DNA of 46,732 nt from contig NZ_JABJXD010000014.1 of assembly GCF_019093865.1 (NCBI RefSeq), forward strand, positions 1 through 46,732. Direction: 5' to 3'. Position 1 is the first letter of the stretch. Each line of letters begins with the position of its first letter. Below the pieces are notes generated by a model. It was not told where the DNA came from, did no database searches, and worked only from the letters and a program-made list of their open reading frames with translations. Position numbers and translations under genes: made by a program. This document shows, piece after piece, positions 1-8,308 of the stretch. The DNA comes from Lentibacillus saliphilus. Its GTDB lineage: Bacteria; Bacillota; Bacilli; Bacillales; Amphibacillaceae.

Positions 1-31
1 GTCGCGGGTTCGAATCCCGTCTTCCGCTCCA
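1..31 (+). tRNA. tRNA-Gly (GCC), 3' part only
   Basis: The window opens inside a tRNA: a T-arm with GGTTCGAATCC is followed by the acceptor strand CTTCCGC, a T discriminator and an encoded CCA at 29-31. The segment matches the 3' half of the Bacillus tRNA-Gly(GCC) as I remember it; the anticodon lies outside the window, so the identity rests on that resemblance. Confidence 0.8.
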
Positions 32-45
32 TTAATTTTATGGCT

Positions 46-119
46 GGCGGCATAGCCAAGTGGTAAGGCAGAGGACTGCAAATCCTTTACCACCGGTTCG
101 AATCCGGTTGCCGCCTCCA
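46..119 (+). tRNA. tRNA-Cys (GCA)
   Basis: A complete 74-nt cloverleaf: acceptor GGCGGCA pairs with TGCCGCC, the D-loop contains AAGTGGTAAGGC, the anticodon loop is CTGCAAA (GCA), the T-loop is GGTTCGAATCC, and CCA is encoded. It sits 14 nt after the tRNA-Gly, so the two belong to one tRNA transcription unit. Confidence 0.95.
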
Positions 120-162
120 TTTACTTGACTGAATGCCTTTTAAAATTTTACATTTTTTATAT

Positions 163-244
163 GCCTGAGTGGTGGAACTGGCATACACGCAGCACTCAAA
201 ATGCTGTGCCGCGAGGCTTGTGGGTTCGAATCCCACCTCAGGTA
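163..244 (+). tRNA. tRNA-Leu (CAA)
   Basis: A class II tRNA of about 82 nt with a long variable arm. Acceptor GCCTGAG pairs with CTCAGGT, the anticodon loop CTCAAAA gives anticodon CAA, and the T-arm is GTGGGTTCGAATCCCAC. The discriminator A at 244 is followed by TCA, so CCA is not encoded, unlike the two tRNAs before it. Last gene of the cluster. Confidence 0.93.
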
Positions 245-271
245 TCACTATAAGTTAAAAAAAGACTTCAC

Positions 272-311
272 AACCCATGAACGTTGTTCTAACAGCGTTT
301 GTGGGTTTTTT
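272..311 (+). terminator. Terminator of the tRNA cluster
   Basis: A hairpin with stem AACCCATGAACG and CGTTTGTGGGTT (some G-T pairs) closes directly onto a run of T. It lies 27 nt downstream of tRNA-Leu and ends the tRNA operon. Confidence 0.85.
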
Positions 312-552
312 ATATTTATTGGAGCATTGTTTTACACACAAAATAAAAATGATAATGAGTGTCGATCTTAAATATTAGGACGTATATAATGAATAGCTAT
401 TTCAATGATTAGTTATAATAATACAAGACATCATCAAACATTTTAATGTTTTTGTTATGGCAATTCGACATTTTTTGATGTATATTATGGGTGAAATGGA
501 TTTTGCAGTAACTTATTTATATTACGGTAACAATTAATTAGGGGGTTATACA
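312..552. other. AT-rich spacer between tRNA cluster and phage-type gene
   Basis: No ORF, RNA or clear repeat is visible. A possible -10 element TATTAT lies near 485, about 65 nt before the next gene, without a convincing -35. A GATAATGAG string near 350 resembles part of a Fur box but is not complete. Confidence 0.4.
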
Positions 553-807
553 ATGTGTGTGAGAAAGTATCAACCTAAGAAGCGCGAAATTGAAGCAATG
601 GAATGGACAGGAAAAAATTTCGACGAGCTAAAAGAGTTTCTCCCTAGTAAAGATCTTGATTATAATTTTTTAGGAAGGCCAGTGATTAAAACACTTGAGG
701 GAAACATGCCTGTTAATGAAGGTGACTTTATCATAAAAGGTATAAGGGGCGATTATTTCCCATGTAAACCTGAGGTGTTTCATCAAAATTATGAACAAGC
801 ACATTAA
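553..807 (+). CDS. Small phage-type protein (PGDYG-like)
   Basis: An 84-residue protein that resembles a family common in phages and prophages of Firmicutes: an N-terminal stretch of the form KKREIEAMEWTG, then a short domain ending in GDFIIKGIRGDYFPCKPEVF. In that family the motif is typically PGD(Y/W)IIKG(V/I)xGExYPCKPDIF. The function is unknown. The start ATG has AGGGGGT about 6 nt upstream. The gene stands alone between a tRNA cluster and a terminator, with no other phage gene nearby, so it may be a leftover of a prophage or satellite that entered at the tRNA cluster; that origin is inference. No direct repeat marking an attachment site was seen. Confidence 0.7.
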   Translation: MCVRKYQPKKREIEAMEWTGKNFDELKEFLPSKDLDYNFLGRPVIKTLEGNMPVNEGDFIIKGIRGDYFPCKPEVFHQNYEQAH

Positions 808-858
808 TTAAAGTGTATCTATTGCCGATACGTTTAGTGATATAAATTAATATAATCC

Positions 859-897
859 AAAAAAGTAGGACGCTCATTAAAGAGTGTTCTACTTTTT
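859..897 (+). terminator. Terminator after phage-type gene
   Basis: Long hairpin with arms AAAAAGTAGGACGCTC and GAGTGTTCTACTTTTT (G-T pairs at two places) around ATTAA, with A and T flanks, so it could act in both directions. The rest of the gap up to 1132 shows no gene. Confidence 0.85.
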
Positions 898-1132
898 CAT
901 GTCCGGATTTGAGAATGATGTTTGAAAGTCTTTCTCATATGTTGGAAGAGAATAAATATATAACGTTCCTCACATCATATCTGTAAAGATTATTGCACTC
1001 ATGGATCTATTTGAACGATAATTGGTGAAATGTGTTATGTTTAGCTTTAATTGAAAGAGAATCCCCATTGTAGTATGCTCTGTTCTGTAGTAAAATAAAG
1101 GGATTGCAGTAATCATTATTGAGGGTGATGAC

Positions 1133-2212
1133 GTGGAAAAACCATCTATTTATGGATTAACATATGATGCTTTAACGAATTGGCTCGTTGAAAAAGGCCA
1201 AAAACGTTTTAGGGCCAGTCAGGTTTGGAATTGGTTGTACCAAAAGCGTGTTGCGCATTTTTCTGACATGAAAAATGTTAATAAGGATACGATTGCTTTA
1301 CTTGAGGATCATTTTGTTCTTCATACATTAAAAGAGGAAATAAAGCAGGAATCATCGGATGGTACGGTAAAATACTTATTCCGCCTGTCAGATGGGAATG
1401 TAATCGAAACGGTGCTTATGCGTTTTAACTATGGTTTAAGTGTTTGTGTGACAACACAAGTGGGCTGTAATATTGGCTGCTCATTCTGTGCAAGTGGATT
1501 GTTAAAGAAGAGCCGAGATCTATCTGCAGGCGAAATTGTTGAGCAAATTATGAACGTCCAAAAGAGTCTCGATGAAAAAGGTAAAGGCGAGCGTGTGAGT
1601 CATCTCGTTGTTATGGGGATAGGTGAACCATTTGACAACTATGATAACCTACTGGATTTCATTCATGTTGTGAATGATCATAACGGTTTGGATATAGGTG
1701 CACGTCATATGACGGTATCGACAAGTGGCCTAGCTCATAAAATCTACAAGTGGGCTGATGAGGACCTCCAAGTTAATTTGGCGATCTCACTTCATGCACC
1801 AAACGATGAGCTTCGAACACAGATTATGAAAATTAATAAGGCGTTTCCAATTGAAAAACTCATGAAAGCTGTAGACTATTATTTGAAAAAGACAAACAGA
1901 CGTATTACGTATGAGTATATTATGCTAAAGGACGTCAACGATCATGTTGAAGAGGCGGAACAGCTTGCTCGGTTGCTTGCTGATAAACGTCATTTAAGCT
2001 ATGTCAATTTGATTCCGTACAATTCAGTTGATGAGCATAACCAATACCAGAGAAGTGAAACAGAGACGATTCAAAGGTTCTCTGAAGTCTTGAAAAAGCG
2101 CGGCATTAATTGTGGCGTCCGTTGGGAAAATGGTGCTGATATTGATGCAGCATGTGGTCAATTGAGAAGTAAGCATATTAAGAAAAGCAAGTGGGATACG
2201 GTTAAGTCATAA
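1133..2212 (+). CDS. rlmN: RlmN-type radical SAM methyltransferase (23S rRNA A2503 / tRNA A37)
   Basis: A 359-residue radical SAM enzyme that methylates C2 of adenosine in rRNA and tRNA. The [4Fe-4S] motif CxxxCxxC is at Cys112, Cys116 and Cys119 ([12 protein letters not shown]). The conserved IETVLMR stretch is near residue 91, and the second catalytic cysteine is Cys341 in [10 protein letters not shown]. The start is GTG with GAGGGTGAT 5-6 nt upstream. The sequence (SIYGLT near the N-terminus, [28 protein letters not shown]) resembles the RlmN of streptococci and enterococci more than the canonical Bacillus RlmN encoded beside prpC/prkC, so this may be a second copy in the genome. It lacks Cfr-specific features that I know, so rRNA C2 methylation is the safer call. 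Confidence 0.9.
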   Translation: MEKPSIYGLTYDALTNWLVEKGQKRFRASQVWNWLYQKRVAHFSDMKNVNKDTIALLEDHFVLHTLKEEIKQESSDGTVKYLFRLSDGNVIETVLMRFNYGLSVCVTTQVGCNIGCSFCASGLLKKSRDLSAGEIVEQIMNVQKSLDEKGKGERVSHLVVMGIGEPFDNYDNLLDFIHVVNDHNGLDIGARHMTVSTSGLAHKIYKWADEDLQVNLAISLHAPNDELRTQIMKINKAFPIEKLMKAVDYYLKKTNRRITYEYIMLKDVNDHVEEAEQLARLLADKRHLSYVNLIPYNSVDEHNQYQRSETETIQRFSEVLKKRGINCGVRWENGADIDAACGQLRSKHIKKSKWDTVKS

Positions 2213-2230
2213 AAAGAGTTCAAAGATATT

Positions 2231-2260
2231 AAAAGCGTCGTATTGCCGACGCTTTTTTTA
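2231..2260 (+). terminator. Terminator of rlmN
   Basis: Perfect stem AAGCGTCG / CGACGCTT with a short loop followed by seven T, starting 18 nt after the rlmN stop codon. Confidence 0.92.
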
Positions 2261-2349
2261 TGTTCTATTTTAAATGGTTGATGTGAACCGTGATATAATA
2301 GATTCAGAAATATCATCTAGAGTTTTGCATCTGAAAGTAGGGAGTTAAA

Positions 2350-3000
2350 CTGGTACTTGGTATACGTGTGTTGTTTTATATTTGCGGTTTACTTATTTTT
2401 AGCATGGGAGAAGCGACGACAATTAATGTGCAGCACCTTGGTGTTCATCCGTGGGATGTATTACATGTTGGAATGTATGAAAAGTTTGGCCTAACGCTTG
2501 GAACGTGGACAGTGATTGTTGGACTTGTTCTGATCGGTGTCTCTCTTATTCTTGATCGGCGCTATGTGCAGCTAGGGACGTTTTTAAATTTATTCCTTGT
2601 CGGTATGTTCGTTGATTTCTTTTTATGGTTAGACCTTTTACCAACCGCCCAGCATAATGGGTTGGATATCTTAACGATTGTATTCGGTATCGTGCTCATG
2701 GGTTTCGGTGGCGGCATGTACAATGCAGCAGGTGTAGGGTCAGGGCCACGTGATGGGTTTATGCTGTCGATTTCTGATAAAACGGGCATGTCAATTGGAA
2801 AAGTACGTATTATTATTGAAACGCTTATTTTGCTTATTGGACTCTTGCTAGGAGGTCCTATATTTATTTTTACATTTATCTTTACATTTATTCAAAGTCC
2901 GCTCTTTCAGGTTTCCTACCTCAATCTTTTAAAGGTTGTGGAACGTGTTCGAGACTATCAAATGAACCACCGAATTGATCATACAAAACAATCGTTATGA
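2350..3000 (+). CDS. YczE/YyaS/YitT-like integral membrane protein
   Basis: About 216 residues with five likely membrane segments. The central motif GGGMYNAAGVGSGPRDGFMLSISDKTGMSIGKVR is broken here as GVGSGPRDGFML plus a following TGMSIGKVR; it is typical of the YczE branch of the family, whose transport substrate is unknown. Start: an in-frame stop lies at 2338-2340 and no ATG, GTG or TTG follows until GTG 2368, which has no Shine-Dalgarno site. GTAGGGAG at 2336-2344 is correctly placed for CTG at 2350, which adds the residues MVLGIR and supplies a positive charge before the first membrane segment, as is usual. The CTG start is therefore my preference; the alternative is 2368 (210 residues). 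Confidence 0.8.
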   Translation: MVLGIRVLFYICGLLIFSMGEATTINVQHLGVHPWDVLHVGMYEKFGLTLGTWTVIVGLVLIGVSLILDRRYVQLGTFLNLFLVGMFVDFFLWLDLLPTAQHNGLDILTIVFGIVLMGFGGGMYNAAGVGSGPRDGFMLSISDKTGMSIGKVRIIIETLILLIGLLLGGPIFIFTFIFTFIQSPLFQVSYLNLLKVVERVRDYQMNHRIDHTKQSL

Positions 3001-3007
3001 AAGAATG

Positions 3008-3038
3008 AGCGGAGGTGCCCGTCAATGGACACGTCCGC
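3008..3038. terminator. Hairpin between convergent yczE-like gene and D-lactate dehydrogenase
   Basis: Stem AGCGGA plus GTG-CC on one side pairs with GGCAC and TCCGCT on the other. The flanks are only moderately T-rich (TATTTTA on the plus side), so it is a plausible but weak two-way terminator for the two convergent genes. Confidence 0.55.
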
Positions 3039-4031
3039 TTATTTTATCGCAAGTTCATTTTTACAGTAATGTTTTGCTTCATAATCATAAAGGTTTTCTA
3101 AGGCATATTCGACCATGTTAGCAACAGCTTCATCGGTATAGAAACCGTAGTGCGGTGTGACGAATACATTTTGCATGGAAATTAATTCAGCGAGCTTGCC
3201 ATCTGGCAAAATATCGTTTTCCAGGTTATTATGGAATACGCCAACTTCATGCTCATACGTATCTAAACCAAGTCCGCCTATTCTTCCAGATTTAATCCCA
3301 TCAATAGCATGATCGGTGTTTATTAAGCCTCCACGTGCAGTGTTAATAATCACAACGCCGTCTTTCATCGTGCTAATCGTTTCTTCATTTATAAGATGAT
3401 AATTATCCTCCGTTAATGGACAGTGTAAGGAAATAATATTGGAATCACGTAAAACACTTTTAAGTGATCTATATTCGATATATGCTTTTGCTTCATTGTT
3501 TACGACGACATCATAGCCGATCAGCCTAGCCCCGAACCCAGAGAAGGCTTTAATGGTTGATAATCCGATCCGGCCTGTTCCGACAAAGCCAATTGTTTGG
3601 TTACGAAGCTCAGTGCCTAATAACCCGCCTAATCCGAAATGGTGCCGATCAACGCGATGAAGAGCCTTTTTGATGTTGCGGATAATACATAGCGTCACCC
3701 CAACCGTGAATTCCGCGACGGAGTTTGGTGAGTATGCCGGAACGTTAGACACTCGAATTCTCCATTTTTTAGCTGCTTCAAGATCAATATTGTTAAAGCC
3801 AGCAGAACGGGTAGCCAAATACTTCACACCTAGATTGGCGATTTTTTCAAGAGCTTCGGCATTTGCTTTACAATTACCTAAGATGCAAACGGCTTCATAT
3901 CCTTCGGCAAGGTGAGCGTTATGTGGTCCAAATAAATTGCTTTGGATGTCTACATCATGGTTAAATTGTTTCGAATACGTTTCAAAGCTTTCTATTTCAT
4001 CAGGACGAACGTTAAAAGCTATAATTTTCAT
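3039..4031 (-). CDS. ldhD: D-lactate dehydrogenase / D-2-hydroxyacid dehydrogenase
   Basis: A 330-residue NAD-dependent D-2-hydroxyacid dehydrogenase; family members reduce pyruvate or other 2-oxoacids to the D-hydroxyacid in the cytosol. The Rossmann motif GFVGTGRIG is at 148-156. The catalytic Arg is in NTARGG (Arg233), the Glu in LDTYEHE (about 260) and the His in VTPHYGF (His294). The TPHxxF and DTYExE pattern fits the D-LDH/VanH branch. It is the second gene of an operon, 29 nt behind the PfoR/EIIC-like membrane protein, with GAGGTGCTG before its ATG. The pairing suggests that the membrane protein handles the substrate or product, but this is inference. Confidence 0.85.
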   Translation of the reverse strand: MKIIAFNVRPDEIESFETYSKQFNHDVDIQSNLFGPHNAHLAEGYEAVCILGNCKANAEALEKIANLGVKYLATRSAGFNNIDLEAAKKWRIRVSNVPAYSPNSVAEFTVGVTLCIIRNIKKALHRVDRHHFGLGGLLGTELRNQTIGFVGTGRIGLSTIKAFSGFGARLIGYDVVVNNEAKAYIEYRSLKSVLRDSNIISLHCPLTEDNYHLINEETISTMKDGVVIINTARGGLINTDHAIDGIKSGRIGGLGLDTYEHEVGVFHNNLENDILPDGKLAELISMQNVFVTPHYGFYTDEAVANMVEYALENLYDYEAKHYCKNELAIK

Positions 4032-4060
4032 TTCAACAGCACCTCCCTCGGCACATTCAT

Positions 4061-5122
4061 TTATTCAAAGGTTAATTTGTAATCATCGGGCGATACGATT
4101 TGGAACAGTTTGGTGAATACGTAATTAAAAATGATACCCAAGATGATAGGTAAAATCAGAAACATGACAGTCACCAATAAGAGATTTCCAGCTGACCAGC
4201 CTCCGTCCATTAAATTAATGGCATTAATCGGACCGATCAATCCAGAAAAGCCAAAGCCAGCACTCATTGGTGTTCCTTGTATGTTAAATACGCCAGCGAG
4301 TCCACCTAAAACAGCGGCATTACAAACGATCGGAAGCATCATGATTGGCTTTTGAACAAAATTAGCGACCTGCATTTTTGGAGATCCTAAAAAGTGTGCA
4401 ATCGATGTTCCGAACGAGTTTGCCGCCCAACCTGAGACCGCAAGTCCAAAGCCGGCTGCAACAATGCCGAGGTTGGCAGCACCAGAACCGATTCCAGCTA
4501 ATGCGATGGCTGTGGCAACCCCTACTGTTGAAATCGGCGAAACAATTAGCAGGGCAAATGAGATGGCAACGAGGCTTCCCATTATAACTGGTTGTAAATT
4601 GGTAAATGTGTTAATCACTTGTCCAATGCCACTCGTAATTAATTGAACATATGGGAGGATGAATAGTCCTATTAAGCCTGCGACAGTAATAACAATTGTA
4701 GGAACGAGTAGGATTGTATATGCTTTTAAGCGAGATCCTAAAAATAGAACAATGCCAACTGCAATTGTCGCTGTTAAGGCGGCATTGATAACATCACCTG
4801 TCCCCATAAGTACAAATGCGCCTTTTTCGGCAGCGTTAGCCACACCTGATCCAACGACTGTTGCAATACCAATACTTGATGCTTGTATCGGTGTCATTTT
4901 AAATTGCATGGCGACGGTGAAGCCAATGACAATTGGTAGCATGCGCATGGCGAGGTTGGTTGCATCGATAATATACTGGGCGGCTGGTACAACATTTAAA
5001 AGTGCTTTTGAAAGCTCACCTAATAACGCACCAGGAACGAGCGCAACGACAATGCCAATGCTTAACCCGGCAAGAACTTTGTTTATGAAATCTTTCGTTG
5101 TCCGTGTTTTTTCTTCAGCCAT
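4061..5122 (-). CDS. PfoR-like / PTS_EIIC_2-type membrane protein
   Basis: A 353-residue, very hydrophobic protein with about nine or ten membrane segments and many glycine-rich stretches (GIATVVGSGVANA, GIGSGAANLGIVAAGFG). It resembles the family formerly called putative toxin regulator PfoR, now grouped with PTS EIIC-type membrane domains. No EIIA or EIIB domain is present and no PTS phosphorylation site is visible, so it may be a stand-alone transporter rather than a working PTS component. It is the first gene of the operon with the downstream D-lactate dehydrogenase. The Shine-Dalgarno sequence GGAGGGTTCAC precedes the ATG. Confidence 0.75.
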   Translation of the reverse strand: MAEEKTRTTKDFINKVLAGLSIGIVVALVPGALLGELSKALLNVVPAAQYIIDATNLAMRMLPIVIGFTVAMQFKMTPIQASSIGIATVVGSGVANAAEKGAFVLMGTGDVINAALTATIAVGIVLFLGSRLKAYTILLVPTIVITVAGLIGLFILPYVQLITSGIGQVINTFTNLQPVIMGSLVAISFALLIVSPISTVGVATAIALAGIGSGAANLGIVAAGFGLAVSGWAANSFGTSIAHFLGSPKMQVANFVQKPIMMLPIVCNAAVLGGLAGVFNIQGTPMSAGFGFSGLIGPINAINLMDGGWSAGNLLLVTVMFLILPIILGIIFNYVFTKLFQIVSPDDYKLTFE

Positions 5123-5253
5123 GTGAACCCTCCTAAATCAGTTGTTATCATTTCTGACGCGCATATAACATGCATCATTAGTTAAATTGACCGAAGACTA
5201 ATTGTTCTATTCCGTCCATGTTTTGGTAATTAGTAGGGGAGGGTAACACATAA

Positions 5254-5285
5254 AAAAAGCGCCCAATTAAATGGACGCTTTCTCT
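5254..5285 (-). terminator. Terminator of the YhaQ/YhaP-like ABC operon
   Basis: Read on the minus strand, AAGCGTCCA pairs with TGGGCGCTT and is followed by TTTTTTTA. It lies about 60 nt beyond the stop of the permease gene and shields the PfoR-like operon promoter region (5123-5250). Confidence 0.9.
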
Positions 5286-5346
5286 TTAACATAAACATAC
5301 TCATCCAGAGTCTTTTATTTTCGTGATCTTAACGCATCTTAAAATG

Positions 5347-6600
5347 TTAATCCTTCTTAGACAGTGCCAAAGCTTTTTTAATGTCCTTTAATGAGCCTGA
5401 CTTGCCATACATGAGAACACCGCCTCTGTAAATTCGGGCCCCAATTGTAGCTAGAATGAGGATCGTTACAATTAAGATTCCTAGTGATAAGGCAATTTCC
5501 CAAGTAGGGATATCAAGCATCCCAATGCGCATGAACATGATCATCGGTGTAAAAAATGGGATGAATGAGCTTATCGTAACAAATGTTGATTGCGGTGAGT
5601 CTAATCCAAACATTGCTATGAAAAAGGCAATCATTACGAGAAATACCATTGGTGTCATAAACTGTTGGACTTCTTCCACACGGCTAACGAGCGAGCCAAG
5701 CATGGCTGCCATTGTAGCATAGAGCAAATAGCCGAGTATGAAAAAGACGACAGCATATATATAGACAGATGGTGACGTGTCCTGCAGTCCGAAAAACTCG
5801 AATATGCCACCTGTGAGCTCATCCTTCTTCGATGATATGAGTGCATAGCCTACGCCAACAAAGATACTCACTTGGGCGAGACCGAGGAGCGCGATGCCGA
5901 TAATTTTAGCGAACATATGTGTAACAGGTGATGCACTTGAAATGAGGAGCTCCATGACACGGGATGACTTTTCATTGGCCACATCCTGTGCAATCATCAT
6001 ACCGTATGTGATGACAGAGATGTACAAGAGAAAGAGCATGATGTAAACAATTCCTCGAGCCTGGTTGAGCTCTTCATCTGTTTTTGCGGTCTCATCAAGT
6101 GCGACCTTTTCAAATGAAACAGGTGATTGAATATCAACAAGGGCTGCTTGGTCGATACCAGCCTCTTGTGTTGCGATGGTAACTTTTATTTGCTGTAGCT
6201 GCTGTTGAATGACGCTTTGGTGACCGGATTGAGTAATCGTATTGGCATAATAAACAGCTTGTGGGATGCCGTCGTTATTATACGATAGCGTGACAAGCCC
6301 AGCGTATTCGCCATCCTTTACTTTGTCTTTAGCGGCTTCTTCAGTACCCGTTACTTGAACAAGTTCCATCATGTCGTTCATTTGCTCGGTACCTTGCTTT
6401 AAAGGTGTAAATAGCGTATTGGTTTCATCAATGACTGCAATCTTATCCGCTTCATCTTCACCAGAAAATGTGTCATTGATCGTTTGAATGTTGGCAAGTC
6501 CAACGATCAACGCTAATGTGAGAAGTGTGCTGATTAAGAATGATTTCGTTTTAAAGCGTGACATGAATGTATGAGATAAAATGATCCAGAACTTATTCAT
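5347..6600 (-). CDS. yhaP: ABC-2 type permease, YhaP/NatB-like
   Basis: A membrane subunit of an ABC exporter with the ABC2_membrane_3 layout: a first membrane segment near residues 20-40, an extracellular domain of about 140 residues with a Gln-rich stretch, then five or six segments between about 185 and 400. The motif VANEKSSRVMELLISSASP is typical of NatB/YhaP exporters. It overlaps the ATPase gene by a few nt. ATG 6600 is chosen because AAGGTAGGTG lies 6 nt upstream; an in-frame GTG at 6609 is possible. B. subtilis NatAB exports sodium; the substrate of the YhaPQ branch is unknown to me. Confidence 0.85.
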   Translation of the reverse strand: MNKFWIILSHTFMSRFKTKSFLISTLLTLALIVGLANIQTINDTFSGEDEADKIAVIDETNTLFTPLKQGTEQMNDMMELVQVTGTEEAAKDKVKDGEYAGLVTLSYNNDGIPQAVYYANTITQSGHQSVIQQQLQQIKVTIATQEAGIDQAALVDIQSPVSFEKVALDETAKTDEELNQARGIVYIMLFLLYISVITYGMMIAQDVANEKSSRVMELLISSASPVTHMFAKIIGIALLGLAQVSIFVGVGYALISSKKDELTGGIFEFFGLQDTSPSVYIYAVVFFILGYLLYATMAAMLGSLVSRVEEVQQFMTPMVFLVMIAFFIAMFGLDSPQSTFVTISSFIPFFTPMIMFMRIGMLDIPTWEIALSLGILIVTILILATIGARIYRGGVLMYGKSGSLKDIKKALALSKKD

Positions 6601-7492
6601 AGGACGCACCTACCTTCTCGATGAAAATATCATTCAAGGACGGTTCCTCAAGGTCAAATTTCCGTATGAAGCCTTTGTTATGTAAGTCGGCAAAAATAGA
6701 TTGAGATACCGATTCATTCTCTATTTGTAGCTCACAGCCTTCAGCAACGGACTTGTAATGAACGACTCCAGGATAGTTTTGAAGAAATTCTAATGAGTCT
6801 TCGGCATGAATGACGAGATTCTTTTTACCAAAAGCACGCTTAATGTCTCGCAAGTCTCCTTGAACGACTTGGCGCCCTTTGTGAAGAATGCATAGGTGGC
6901 GGCATAGCTCTTCAACGTGCTCCATCCGATGTGAAGAGAAGACGATTGAAGTGCCGTTTTCTTTGAGATCAATGACGGCGTCCTTAAGCATTTCGACGTT
7001 GATTGGATCAAGTCCGGAAAATGGCTCATCAAGGATAAGAAGCTTTGGTTTATGGATAACAGCTGAAATGAATTGAATCTTTTGCTGATTACCTTTAGAT
7101 AGCTCCTCGACTTTTTGATCAAGATATTCAGGGACTTTGAAGCGGTCGAGCCAGTGTTTAAGCTCAGTTAATGCGTCCTGCTTTGTCATACCACGTAGCT
7201 TTCCGAGATAGATGAGCTGATCGCGTACTTTTAATTTAGGATAAAGTCCGCGTTCTTCAGGTAAATAGCCAATCAGATGACTTTTATTGTAGCCGATTGT
7301 GTCACCATTCCAAGTGATGCTGCCTTCTGTTTGATCAAGCAAACCGAGAATCATTCGGAAGGTTGTCGTTTTTCCGGCACCATTGCCTCCAAGAAAGCCG
7401 TACATTTCTTTTTCAGGAATTTCCAATGACAGATTATCAACGGCTGTATGAGTGCCAAACTTTTTTGTAACGTTGTTTAGGACTAATGTCAA
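6593..7492 (-). CDS. yhaQ: ABC transporter ATP-binding protein, YhaQ/NatA-like
   Basis: A 299-residue ATPase partner of the YhaP-like permease. Walker A is GGNGAGKT (35-42), the signature is LSKGN (131-135), Walker B with catalytic Glu is LLILDEP (151-157), and the switch His is in SSHRMEHVEEL. The roughly 80-residue C-terminal extension is typical of NatA-type drug or ion exporters. The signature has LSKGN instead of LSGGQ, as is usual in this branch. It is the first gene of a two-gene operon. Confidence 0.9.
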   Translation of the reverse strand: MTLVLNNVTKKFGTHTAVDNLSLEIPEKEMYGFLGGNGAGKTTTFRMILGLLDQTEGSITWNGDTIGYNKSHLIGYLPEERGLYPKLKVRDQLIYLGKLRGMTKQDALTELKHWLDRFKVPEYLDQKVEELSKGNQQKIQFISAVIHKPKLLILDEPFSGLDPINVEMLKDAVIDLKENGTSIVFSSHRMEHVEELCRHLCILHKGRQVVQGDLRDIKRAFGKKNLVIHAEDSLEFLQNYPGVVHYKSVAEGCELQIENESVSQSIFADLHNKGFIRKFDLEEPSLNDIFIEKVGASYE

Positions 7493-7572
7493 AGTAGATC
7501 CACTCCTTTTCTAAATAGTTTTACGTGCGAAGATGCACAAAGGTTCCAGGGTGAGCTTTTTATTTGGTGGTT

Positions 7573-8058
7573 TTATGCAGATTTAGGTTGAAAAAGGGCG
7601 ATAAATAGGCCAGCAACTGCAAAAGGGATTCCTAGCAGCACATACCACCATACTTGTGTCGCGACTGTGATGAGCGTAAAGGCTGTAAGAGGTAGACAGA
7701 TTAATAGAATCCCACCTGCAATATACTGAGACTTTACGGGCGCTTCCCTTGTGAAATTGATAGATAATATGACAGCCGTTATGCCCCAGCTCCCCAAATG
7801 ACCGAGTAACAGGAGTGATAAGACCACGCTCATGCTCATGTCAATCCCAATCATAGTGAGCGTTAGAAAAAAGTAAATTAACGCTGTCGTCACAAACCAA
7901 GCTAAGGATCGTGATTTTTCCCGGATGTGTGTTTGCATCTCATCAAGTCCGCGTTCTTTTTTTAGTTTCTTACGACCAAACGCCCAGGCTAAGGCGCCTA
8001 TGGCCAATCCACCGTAAACCCCAATTAGGCCTCCAATTGATACATCCATGTGTTTCAT
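7573..8058 (-). CDS. Small membrane protein paired with XRE regulator
   Basis: A 161-residue protein with four likely membrane segments (about 8-27, 50-70, 76-98 and 110-155 as two). A charged loop KKLKKERGLDEMQTHIREKSRS follows the first segment; a similar R/ERDEMQ loop occurs in the DUF2178-like partners of small XRE repressors. Function unknown. It is co-transcribed with the upstream XRE gene (27-nt gap), the common arrangement in which the regulator controls the membrane protein. Confidence 0.65.
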   Translation of the reverse strand: MKHMDVSIGGLIGVYGGLAIGALAWAFGRKKLKKERGLDEMQTHIREKSRSLAWFVTTALIYFFLTLTMIGIDMSMSVVLSLLLLGHLGSWGITAVILSINFTREAPVKSQYIAGGILLICLPLTAFTLITVATQVWWYVLLGIPFAVAGLFIALFQPKSA

Positions 8059-8085
8059 CTCCCACCATAATGAGTAATTCCAATG

Positions 8086-8292
8086 CTAACGTTCCTCAGA
8101 AAAAATAAAGACGTCTTCGATGGTGCATCCAAACTGCTGTGAAATTTTAAATGCAAGCTCAAGCGATGGGTTGTATTTTCCCGACTCAATCGCAACAATC
8201 GATTGTCTTGATACACCTACTTGTTTAGAAAGCGCTTCTTGAGTCATGTTGTGTTCTTTACGTAATGTCTTAATTCGATTTTGCATCTTCAT
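8086..8292 (-). CDS. XRE-family transcriptional regulator (YozG/YvaO-like)
   Basis: A 68-residue protein made almost only of one HTH_3 domain: RIKTLRKEHNMTQEALSKQV followed by GVSRQSIVAIESGKYNPSL and a short helix ending FIFSEER. Such small repressors usually control their own operon. Starting at the ATG of MKMQNR is preferred over the upstream in-frame TTG (8301), because GGCGG precedes it. It is divergent from the symporter gene and lies next to a strong dyad operator (8309-8381). Confidence 0.88.
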   Translation of the reverse strand: MKMQNRIKTLRKEHNMTQEALSKQVGVSRQSIVAIESGKYNPSLELAFKISQQFGCTIEDVFIFSEER

Positions 8293-8308
8293 CGCCGCCA
8301 ATCATTTT

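Noticed and set aside
345-365. Fur-box-like GATAATGAG string
   Set aside because: Only part of the 19-bp inverted repeat is present and no iron gene follows.
4659-5126. 155-residue open frame opposite the PfoR-like gene
   Set aside because: Antisense shadow of the membrane protein gene with no ribosome site or family match.
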